From Symsagittifera roscoffensis (lineage: Eukaryota > Xenacoelomorpha > Acoela > Convolutidae), in contig NC_087065.1 of NCBI RefSeq assembly GCF_963678635.1, forward strand, positions 16,976,458 through 17,040,457: DNA of 64,000 bases, in the 5' to 3' direction. The notes beneath the pieces were generated by a model that was given only the letters and a program-made list of their open reading frames with translations, did no database searches and was not told where the DNA came from. Positions 52,628 to 62,008 of this stretch are shown one piece after another. Every line of letters starts with the position of its first letter. Position 1 is the stretch's first letter. Position numbers and translations under genes: made by a program.

Positions 52628-54543
52628 GTGAGTTTGTTGCATTTTTTGTCTGTTTCTTCCTAATTCAAGACATAGATCACAAATTCAATGAGCTAAAAAA
52701 TTGAGGTAAAAGATGTTAAATTTGGCCTTATAAACAGGCCGTCTAATTTCAGAACAATGACCGATTAACTTTGAGCTTTTTGAAAGCATTTTCAAAATTT
52801 AAATAAAAACGTAAAGCGCAACAGTTTTATTGAAAAAATTTGAACACCTCACAAATGAAATTTATTGTTACCATTTTCAATCTTCTACTTAAATCTTCAA
52901 AGCTTGAAACCTTTTATTTGAATTGTTATTCCAGTCCACTGTACGCTCCCTGGAGCCAGGGGAGAGACAGGGGAGCAGTGTAAGGTCTGCGGGGACTACG
53001 CTTCTGGCACCCACTTCGGGGTGCTCACCTGTGAGGGTTGCAAGGGGTTCTTTAAACGCAACCACCTCTCCCCCAAGGACGGAGGAGTCGTGAAAGGGAG
53101 TGTAGTGGCTCATAAAGTGGGGGAGAGCTTGCACTGTAGTCGGGATAAGAAGTGTAATATCAACACTAATAACAGGAACTCGTGCAGGTACTGCAGATAC
53201 CAGAAGTGTCTCGCAGTTGGCATGTCCAGAAATGGTAAGATCATTTTTCAGAACACTTAATGAAACATTCTTCAGTACGTAATTTTAGGGGAAAACCCAG
53301 CGTCAAGATGGTGAAAACTTTTACAAAATTCTTTAAGCTTGAATATAGTTTTGGTGTTATTAGAACCTTAGATGGGTCCTCACTTCATTCAGTTTTTTTC
53401 CAAAAAACCGGTATCGCTCGGTCGTATAGAAATGAAACTGATCAAAAAACTACTGCCTTATACTCCTAAAAAAACTTTAAATTTCAGATTTAATTTTGAT
53501 AAAAAATTTGAACTTAAATTATAGCTTAGAGATTAATTAACCCAGTATACTTATTTGTCAGTGACATTTTGATGAAAGATCTCAGGAAGTTTTCAAACAA
53601 TTCTGTTTTTTTTTCAGCTATCAAATTGGGCAGGAGGTCAAAAAAGGATAAAGTAATCCTTCGGAAAGACGTTGAAAAACAACAAAGAGCAACTCAGCAC
53701 AGAATGAGTCACCCTGCCAACAGGTGTACCCTTCCCCCGTACACTACGCCATTCAATCCCCAGGATTACCTCTCGACCTCACTCGGATATGCGAACCCAT
53801 TCCCTGCCTCCGAAGTTATGTTTCCGACAGTCGGCTCGTCTGCAGATCAAAATGCAACCACCATGTTCAACCCACTTGTTGAAAACATCCATGACGGGTA
53901 CTCGGCTAAGGTTCAAACTTCTTCGCTGATTCAGGACAACTCCCACTTTTTTGTACCCAATATTCGACAGGCTGAAGCAGGCAATCATCACCAGCAAGCT
54001 AATGCACTTTTTGTACAATCAGCTCAACATATGTATGAAAACCAACCATGCAGTATTGAAATGAGAGGCCATGAAAAGCTGGCCATACAACAGCAACACG
54101 CAAACGCAGTTGCAAATTCTATGGATCCCAATCATTTGTCTCATTTAGCCGATCAGTCTCAAAATATATTGCAGACTTTGCACGCAAACGCGTCATATGG
54201 AATCGATACCTTTCCAAAGCATGGTTGTTTCCCGCTGAACGGGACACAGAGTTTCGGCTTGGAGACCTCTATTGCCAGTAATTTTGTTGAGCAAGATGGC
54301 TTCGGTCAAATGAATGGCGATACGAGGAAAGCGGAAGTGCTGAGTGGTTTCTGCAACATGGGGGACGGTGTGCACATAGACGAAAGTGGCAATTTTGTTC
54401 ATAAAGCCGACGGTGAAATCAAAGAGGAAAACAGTCCGTTTTACAACAAGTCTGTGAATAACTCAGGAATGCCCGAAAACAACTCCAATTTTTTTATTTG
54501 CAGTGATGCGAATAAAGAAGAATCCAAAGTTGACATTGCCTAG
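52219..54543 (+). CDS. Nuclear receptor, DNA-binding domain only (no visible LBD)
   Basis: Exons 52219-52627, 52935-53234 and 53618-54543 join in phase to 545 codons including the stop. An in-frame TGA lies just upstream of the ATG. Residues 1-136 are Asn/His/Ser-rich with an eight-His run. The DNA-binding domain begins [20 protein letters not shown]: finger 1 is CX2CX13CX2C with P-box CEGCKG; finger 2 is CX5CX9CX2C ([20 protein letters not shown]). Between the fingers are 31 residues instead of about 15. A T/A-box-like [12 protein letters not shown] follows across the last intron. The final about 300 residues are Asn/Gln/His/Ser-rich, with no helix 3-5 LBD signature. The protein should be a nuclear, ligand-independent DNA-binding regulator. 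The architecture recalls the Knirps/Knrl (NR0A) group, but the P-box differs (CEGCKS there), so I leave the symbol blank. Confidence 0.88.
52935..53234 (+). CDS. Nuclear receptor exon b (both zinc fingers)
   Basis: Acceptor gttattccag ends at 52934, donor gtaaga at 53235. Contains all eight zinc-binding cysteines and the inter-finger insertion. Markedly GC-richer than flanking introns. Confidence 0.95.
53618..54543 (+). CDS. Nuclear receptor exon c (CTE and C-terminal region)
   Basis: Acceptor tttttttttcag ends at 53617. Begins by completing Ala, then [11 protein letters not shown], and runs 308 codons to TAG at 54541-54543. There is no LBD; the C-terminus contains acidic [11 protein letters not shown] and ends SKVDIA. 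Confidence 0.9.
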
Positions 54544-54855
54544 CAAATATTCGACCAACTCCTTAATTTTGTTCCATAACAAATCAATTTCGAATCTTTT
54601 TGATTTCATAACATGTCAGGTGCTCCGCACAATTTAATATCTGATCAAAAATCTTCAACTCGACGAATTATCCCAAAACTAATTGTCAAAGATTGTTGAC
54701 AAATCTGAAAAATGTTTTTTTTTACATTTAATTGAAATAGAAAGCTAAAAAATCAAGTTTCAATTTCTAAACAAATATACCTCTTCTGCGGAGTGTTTGT
54801 AACTTGTACTCTCTTGCGACTTGCCTTAATCTCAACAGTGCTTCTATGAGTCTAC

Positions 54856-54861
54856 AATAAA
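54856..54861 (+). terminator. Polyadenylation signal AATAAA, nuclear receptor
   Basis: AATAAA 313 bp after the stop codon, followed by T-rich sequence. Confidence 0.55.
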
Positions 54862-55299
54862 GGATAAAATTTATATTTTGGTTAAAAATGTTTTTAAAGT
54901 GATTTTTTCAGATTTTATTAGAGAAGATTGAAAAAACAAAGGAAACCCTTATCTGAAAACAGGCCACGATCGAACAAATACGAACAACCAGTACGTCAAA
55001 AATATTTGGCTCTTTTTCCTTTTCCCCCCACCTCGTATGAGCATCAATTTTATGATGTAATGAGTGGTTTTACAAGGTTAATTATGAAGACCAAATACGT
55101 TTGTCGTGGCCCGGTTAGTCCGCATGCCAATTTTCTTGTTAATCGGTTTGTGGGAACAGTAATTTTACTTGTGAAAATTGCAGGTGGGGGGGGGGAAGGA
55201 AAAAGAGCCAAATATTTATGCAAAAAGCCTATTAGAACCTGTAAAAACCACGTGCGCGCAAGAAGTGACGTATCATGCTTGAACTGCCCGCATCCAGTT

Positions 55300-55570
55300 T
55301 CAAGCGTTAATAATCGATTATATTACGATTTTAGTACCAATCTCACTAAAATTGAGAAACAATCGATTTTAATCAATTAATAATCGATTATAATCTCTTT
55401 TTTTTTCAAATCAAATTATAATTAATTATAATCCATTATAATCGATTATTTATTCGTCTATTTTTCGATACAATTATAATCGATTATAATTGATTATAAT
55501 CCATTATTTTTATTCAAAATTCTATTTCGTTAGTTTTGCACAAAAATCCATTATAATTGATTATAATCCC
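55300..55570. repeat. Palindromic ATAATCGATTAT-type repeat, cluster 1
   Basis: Repeated forms of taatcgattataatc, with variants attgattataat and atccattat, on a 10-bp rhythm. Each unit contains TAATCGATTA, a self-complementary sequence. Confidence 0.85.
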
Positions 55571-56004
55571 TTTTGTTTGTCCATTTTTGACGTCGAAGTT
55601 GCATCTAAATTGCTTATATTTTATGCTTTTTGTGGACGTTGGTTCCTATGAAAAATGAGAGAAAATTTTTCAAAATTTTCCAATTAATTCATATTTATAA
55701 GTTTTTTTTCCATTTCTTCCCCATTAGAGTTGTTTTGTGATGCATATTTAAGCTTTTTTATATACACCAAAACATCAGCAAATTGATTTAGTTTCATGAT
55801 TGATTCGGAAAAATTATCTTTCATCTACCGCGAGAACCGTTCCAGTCATCTGAAAGGATCTCTGTGAAACTTTTGTTTCGTGGTAAAACTTTGTGTTCAG
55901 ATGAACCAAAGTGTTCAAGAGATCTCTCTTTTAGAGATATTCCTATTGACACAAAAATAATAACCAATAAGATAAAATTCGAAAATAGGAAAATTCCGGC
56001 AAAA

Positions 56005-56225
56005 TAAGAGATTATAATCGATTATAATCGATTATAATTGATTTTAAGGGTTTTTAGTAAGAACTATAATCAATTATAATCGATTATAAGATATTATAAT
56101 CTCTTGGAAAATATCACGATTATAATCAATTATAAATCCCTTAAGGACCTAATTTTGGTAATTATCATCGATTATAACTGTCAAAAAATCATCATAATAA
56201 TCCGTTATAATCGATTATTTACGCC
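56005..56225. repeat. Palindromic ATAATCGATTAT-type repeat, cluster 2
   Basis: Same motif as cluster 1, with several perfect attataatcgattataatcg units; 435 bp of ordinary AT-rich sequence lies between the clusters. Confidence 0.85.
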
Positions 56226-56267
56226 TAAACTTGGATGCGGGTGGACAATCTTTCAATCATATAGCTT

Positions 56268-56724
56268 GGGTGCCGGACATCAAGCCGACGGGACTTCAAG
56301 CCGAATTGTAAAATTAGGGACTTCAAGCCGAATAGTTCTTTATAAAGTCGTGAAATATGAATAATTTGAAAACTTTTTTGAAGAATTTCTGAATTTCATG
56401 ATCTTTCTTCACTAGTTATTGGCGTTTGGATATAAATTAAGCCTCCAAATGATGTTTCGGAAAGTTGAAATGTAAAACATGGTTGAAGGCATTTTTCATG
56501 TTTATAAATTATGCATTTCAAAAACCGGCTGATGTTATTAACGGATGCGAATCACAAGTGGTGCATTGTCATGAATAACGCTTATTATGGACTAAACTTG
56601 CCAAAATTTTAGAAAAGCAACGTTTTACAGATGATAAAATAGCGTTTTGGGGTGCTTGTAAAGTTTTAATTTCGGCTTGAAGTCCCTTCGGCTTGAAGTC
56701 CCGTCGGCTTGTTGCCCTAGACCC
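56268..56724. mobile_element. MULE-like MITE (457 bp) with 9-bp TSD
   Basis: Target duplication ATATAGCTT at 56259-56267 and 56725-56733. Both ends begin GGGT and share CAAGCCGACGGGACTTCAAG within about 50-bp inverted repeats, with extra subterminal copies of GGGACTTCAAGCCGAA. No transposase. A 9-bp duplication with long inverted ends is typical of Mutator-type elements. Confidence 0.75.
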
Positions 56725-57124
56725 ATATAGCTTTCGCTTGATCAAATTGTTTGTTTCATACATTTGTTGTCAAGTAACTAACTATTTAAGCAATTTTTTG
56801 TCCTAAAATGAATTGCATTGTCCAACAGACTACCCACGGAATGGAAAAAACATGGCTGAGGTTTTTTTGTCGCGCAATAAGAAATTTAAAAATTTATATG
56901 CAGGGTTTTGAGCGGCATATCATACTAGACTTTTTTAGTCGTTTTTCAGATCCCAAAAAGATATATTAAAAAAATTCACTCGTCAAAAATAGCTGCTGGT
57001 TGAATAGTTCCGGTTTTTGGTGATTTTTCAGACAAATGTTTTGCTGATGAGCCGACATTGTATTATAAGAACTCTCTTACAATCTTTTCATTTGCTTTTT
57101 TGCCTAAAATAAATAAAACCATTC

Positions 57125-57420
57125 AATTCAGGGGCGGATGAAGAATTTTATCGAAGGTGGGGGCGGGGCGGCTTTTCAATAAAAAAATTTCGAAAATTTT
57201 GTCAACCTCTTATTTAGTTTGACCAAATTGGTTTTTCTCTAGCTGTCAGAACAATATAAAGGCCCATATTTGAAAAATTTCTGCACCGCAACCAATTTTT
57301 AGAAAAAAAAACGTTTAAAAGGTCTTTTCGCCTATTTTGGAAAATGTTCACCAAAAAATGCGTTTTTTTTTCGGGGCCCTTTGGTTGATGAGGGGGACGA
57401 CTCCCCAAAGAAGAGAGCTC
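57125..57420. repeat. Fragment related to the hAT-like MITE at 47.9 kb
   Basis: Begins caggggcggatgaagaattt with a GGGGGCGGGG stretch, and contains tttcgaaaattttgtcaac, which matches in inverse the inside of 47936-48331. No target duplication could be matched. Confidence 0.4.
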
Positions 57421-57884
57421 CTCCCATGTTTCAAATGTTTAGCTTTTGCTACTTTTGCCCTATTACCGTAGTAGTTCCGTTCCTGATTTAGTTTTTATTT
57501 CAATCTCCGCAGTAATTTATGCTAAAAGTTTTCATTGTTTTGTCGATTGTTTTGGCTTAATGATGTTTTCCTCAATTATTTAAGTCTTTTAGTAGTCGCT
57601 CTCAAGTGCTAAATATGAACCAGTTATAAACTTGATCTGATTTTATCACTTGGTAAGGTTTTTGTTCAAGAATTATCCAGAATCATCTAAATTTTCAGCT
57701 GTCGAGTAATTTTTTGCGGAGTAAAACTTCGGCTTTATTACATTTTAAACTCAATAAGACAATCATCTAAAAAACGGCTTCTTTACTAATGTATACCTTC
57801 AAATTTTTCAACAGAATTTTGATAGTTTTTTTGAGACTTTTCACAGGCTTTTTTAGTGAACCTTAGCAACTTCGCGCTTATTTG

Positions 57885-57955
57885 TCACTTGGTCTAGAGG
57901 CAACTCGGTTGCCTATGTACTGTAAGGTTCCGGTTAGAGCTTCGGCAGGACCAAA
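57885..57955 (+). repeat. Possible degenerate tRNA-like SINE head
   Basis: cacttggtctagaggcaact resembles an A box, and ggttccggttagagcttcgg a decayed B box, about 45 bases apart. Weak. Confidence 0.25.
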
Positions 57956-57959
57956 TAAT

Positions 57960-59880
57960 TTCAGTTTTTATGAATTTGAATTTTTTTCCGGAAAAATTCT
58001 ATTGTCGGACTTTCATTTGGCTGCTTAACTTTTGCCGGCTCAGTTGCCACATTTGGGGATTTTTCTTCTGCTCTCAACTTTTTTAGATGTAAGTCTTTTT
58101 GATTTTCTCCTGTAATTTGTGAAATTAAAAGCCTTGACATTGTATGTTTAATTTCGTTTTCTTTTTCGCTTTTTTTCCGTAAAAAAATTATTTCGCCTAA
58201 GGGTTCATTTTATATTAGATTGGCTTATTTACCTTATTTTGTGTCGCTTGAAGAAGAAAAATCAATTTAGTTTGTGTTTCAGAATATCTAAGAATCAAAA
58301 ATTAATTGTTCCAAAAGTTTTTTTTGGGCAACAATTTTTTAGGCATGTTTTTGTTTTCGGCTTAATGGGCATCTTACCAGTTGTTTGTGCCTCGGTGTCA
58401 CCCCTGTTAAAAGCCTAAAAAATGACTTTTTATAATGTTGGCTGTTTATTTCGGCTTTTTTCCGAAACGATTTTTTTCTCTATTTTCATTTTTCGATTTT
58501 GTTATTCCCTTTTTATAATTATTTGTTAGCTTGCTATGCTGCTCTTGCGTTTTATCGCAACAAATTGAAGCTCCGCTTAGCCTTTTGGTTGAACTTAATT
58601 CTTGGAAAACTACTCTCAATTTAACAAATGCAAGAAAATATCCTATGTTGAACAAAATAATTTTTGTTAACAGCTTTGTTCCTCATAATTTACATCGGGA
58701 CATTACGAAATTATACATAATAACACGTGAAAAAACTTTAAAAAATAGGGCCTTTTAAACCAATATTAAGAATTATTTTTGCTGCTTTGCATCGGAGATA
58801 AAGTTGAAAAGAAAAATGCAAAAACTTTTTTTCCAAGGCGTTTTTGAGCACGTAAACCATCAAATTACTTTTTTGCGCTTCCTCGCAATGTTACCAATTT
58901 TTTTTTCAATGCGCCCTTAGAAAAAATCATCAGGAAATCTGCAATTAAATTTTGGCAGCATATGCTTTGGCATCAAATATAGGCTTTGAATTTTGTGTTG
59001 AGACCATGATCTAACTAAGCTCCAGTTATGATGTCGGTTAAATTTCGTTTTTGACGAAATTATTTTACTTGTTGTTCTCTGTCGGTAGGAAAACACGACT
59101 AACGCGTATCGGGCAATTTCATAAAACAGCGTGTGCCATAGTAAATAAACGGTGCAGAGTGATTCTGGTTGTTTAACTCGATGGGCTTTGCAATTTTGAT
59201 TTCATTCGTTAAACCCAGGTTACAGAGAAAAGTACAAAGAAAAACGGAAAATTTATACTTGAGCCATTTTTTTTATTCAAATAACTTTCGTCTTTATAAC
59301 AAAGCACTTTTGACGAATTTTTTTTAAATCCTAAAATTGATAAAACCCGGAGCTCAAAATAAAAAATTAGCTTGTCATCTTTTTTTGTAAAGTTTTGTGA
59401 GCTTCAAAATTGCTAAATTGGCCAATTTGGGATAAATAACGCGCGATCTTTTGTGTTTTTTTAACACGCGTTAGCGGCGGATTAATGCGTTCAATTTTTA
59501 ATTGAGGCAAACCATTTGGTCTGAGTAGTAGGACAGGTGCTAAATACATCCCTTTGTTGTTCATATTAGCGTGTTGAGAATGAAATCAATTACTCCGTCA
59601 ATTTTTCAACCTTAAAACATTTAAATTGGCATTCAAGAGCAATGGGAACATTCAGAGCTATCTGGTAAACAAGCAGCCTTGTCAATTAAAATCAGTTCAA
59701 TACGATGTTGTCTTTCGACAGATGGTTTCTTTTTTGCATTTTGGTTCTTTTTTTGCATTTTTGATTTCTTTTTTGCCTTTTTTGTAGTAGCTACTTAAAA
59801 CCAGTTGTTATTTAAAACTAATTGATCGAATTGTTGCCTCAGCTTGAATTGATGTGTTTTTAGCAAGCGTCTTTTGATTG
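57960..59880. other. Intergenic, no supported gene
   Basis: AT-rich, T-run-rich. ORFs at 58446-58758 and 59367-59564 lack recognisable features. Confidence 0.35.
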
Positions 59881-59894
59881 TTTTGGAGAGTTTC

Positions 59895-60127
59895 CAGTGT
59901 TTTACTGCTCCTCATTCGAACTAGACTACAGCACAACATCCACAAGAGACTGACTCTCTCCAATGGGAGTCTAGAGCCCGCCTACTTCTCCGCTAGACTG
60001 TTAAGTGTCAGTGCGTCCGGGTAAAACTATGAGCCGGAGTTGGGCACAAACTCCCTCGATAGTGTGGAAATCAGGGTGGTCGCATACCTCCATGGCTCAC
60101 TTATGTCAGTAGGGAGCAGACAACAGA
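59895..60127 (+). pseudogene. GC-richer exon-like fragment, unrecognised, broken
   Basis: Clearly GC-richer than its surroundings. One frame reads LLIRTRLQHNIHKRLTLSNG then SARLLSVSASG, a TAA, and the same frame's neighbour continues YEPELGTNSLDSVEIRVVAY to LMSVGSRQQK, where the exon-like sequence stops abruptly. The phrase VGSRQQK reappears at the start of the GC-rich block at 61775, with its continuation, so this fragment is the front half of a sequence whose back half was duplicated downstream. Family not recognised. Confidence 0.4.
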
Positions 60128-60320
60128 AGATTTTCAGTTTCTCGAACATGTTATTCAAATTAATTTCTAGATTTAACTAGTCTTGGGGACAAATTTTTAG
60201 CCCAGACTAGTTAAATTTTTCTGAGCTAAAATCTAAAAAACGTTGAAGGAGCTGAAAATTAAAAGTAAAGTCAGCCAACTTTATTCTGTTATATAAGTTC
60301 ATTTTTCTCAAGTTTTTCAA

Positions 60321-60512
60321 GGGCGTGAAAGAGCCAAGTGGGTGTCAGTCGAATTGAAACAAGAAAACAAGCAAGCAGTCAAAATCATCACAGTCAATGT
60401 GCTGGCCCATTTCCTTGATCCAGCTATCAAACTTAGCCAGAAGTTGATCCAACTCAGACAGAACAAACAGCCAAATGGGTTAACCCTGAGCATATATTTT
60501 TTTTTATTCCTG
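60321..60512 (+). pseudogene. hAT-transposase-like fragment (middle region)
   Basis: Frame GRERAKWVSVELKQENKQAV then KIITVNVLAHFLDPAIKLSQ. The LAHFLDP motif resembles the conserved A-x-FLDPRxK region of hAT transposases. The copy at 62202-62370 carries a 2-base insertion that breaks this frame. Confidence 0.35.
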
Positions 60513-60939
60513 TAACATTACTTTTTTGTATCTTCCAGGTCTGAACATGTCTGATGCAGTTCAGGACAGATATGTATCTCACAACAAATGGATTAAGCCT
60601 GGGCATATCTGTATTTTTATTTTATTTCTGTAAGGATTGTGCAATGAATGAGGAGGTATGTTACGGCAACACTTTGTCCCTGTCGCTCATTGCCAAGATT
60701 CAAATGAATCTCCCTTTTACACTCGTCAAATTGGTTGAACTCCACCATCACGCAACAATTGGTTAGAGAAAAAAGTTTGGAAAACAACAGTTAAAAATAT
60801 CAACATTTTCAAAAAAACAAAGGAAAAAAAAGTTATTTTGAAAAAAAAACTCACCCCACGCCGCCACACGCTATGCGAAACACAAAGTGATGTTCTTGGC
60901 GTTTAATGAATTTTCATTACACCAATTGTCAAGATTCAT

Positions 60940-61125
60940 TGTTGCGACTATCAAAAAAAGTTAGCTTTATCGATTCTCGGATGGTTATTTATTCAAACCA
61001 ATTTCCAAAGAGTATTTGCCAGCTCAGGGGATTACCAGGGCCCTGCCCGTTGCGCAATCCACTCAGCAAACCTAATACGAGACTATCCAATGTGCTCATT
61101 TTATACTTTCAGGCTTAAAGTTTAA
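60940..61125 (+). pseudogene. hAT-transposase-like fragment (C-terminal RVF..SG region)
   Basis: One frame reads LSILGWLFIQTNFQRVFASS followed by GDYQGPARCAIHS. The QRVFASSG motif resembles the SERVFSxAG motif of the hAT dimerisation domain. The duplicate at 62815-63009 keeps this frame. Tentative. Confidence 0.3.
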
Positions 61126-61774
61126 AGCAATTTATTCCCGCATGGAGAATTATCCCGCACTACAACCTCGTTGCAAATTGAATTGACGCAAGCTATTTGT
61201 TCTTATCAGTGTTATACGCTTCCATAGAATATTGTTTGGACTTTTGTAACGAAGTTAACGGAAAGTTGTGCTCGTGGTGGATTTTTTCTTCAGACAAATT
61301 TTGAAATTGTAATTGACCGTTTTTGACGTAATTTTTAAAATCTCATTCGAACACCATTAAGCCCGCACGGCCCGTTTTCAGGTGTCTCTTTAAGCGGAGA
61401 ACAAAAAATAAACACTTAACTTCTTGGATCCAATGCAATTGACCGTCTACCGGCAAACACTTATTAAACGTAAACCCCTTTATTCGCACCTTTAAACCGT
61501 TCTCTATAAAAAAACAATATGATTTTTTGTTTTCTGGGCAGTTTTTTCTACCCATAACCTAGAAACCAACAGAAACAATTCTACAAATTGAGCAAAAAAA
61601 AAATATACTTAAAGTCTGCTGAGAAGATTGATTTATTTGAAACATTTTTTAAAGAAACTTTGCTAAAAGATAGTTCCATCTGTATCATAATGTCAATTAG
61701 ACAATTAACTAAGTTTAATGGAAAAAGAATTTTAATAACAGGAAGTTTAAGTTTATGTTCACGCTTTCCAATGT

Positions 61775-61965
61775 GGGGAGCAGACAACAGAAGACCTTCT
61801 GGTCCACCGAGGGCTTCGATAAAAGATGTCCGCCAGACGCACATCAGGACTCTGATCATCCTGAAGAAGAAGAAGAAGAAGCGACAGACACTGCAGGAGC
61901 AACAGAGGAGACCCCATTCTACCTTTATACTCAACAGGGCTGCCCTGGTACCAGGAGAAAGTGTG
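61775..61965 (+). pseudogene. GC-rich block with acidic run, back half of an exon-like sequence
   Basis: In one frame: VGSRQQKTFWSTEGFDKRCP, then DAHQDSDHPEEEEEEATDTA and FYLYTQQGCPG. It joins by sequence logic to the end of 59895-60127. A partial second copy starts at 63909; in the 92 visible bases I saw two changes, both altering the predicted protein (S to N, P to S). Another frame is also open, so the true frame is uncertain. Confidence 0.35.
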
Positions 61966-62008
61966 GATGTTATTCTAGGTTTCGATTATTTTAATGGAAG
62001 TTATAATT

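Larger units (their letters stand above)
60128..62008. repeat. Tandem array unit 1 (about 1.9 kb)
   Basis: From ttttcagtttctcgaacatg to just before the equivalent point at 62009. Offset to the next unit is 1,881 bp. Contains hAT-transposase-like fragments and, at its end, the GC-rich block 61775-61965. Confidence 0.85.

Noticed and set aside
54928-55380. 150-aa plus-strand ORF after the nuclear receptor
   Set aside because: Follows the poly(A) signal, runs into the simple repeat and shows no domain; not an LBD.
61581-61934. 117-aa minus-strand ORF
   Set aside because: Antisense of the GC-rich acidic block; the Phe run comes from the repeated gaa/aag codons.
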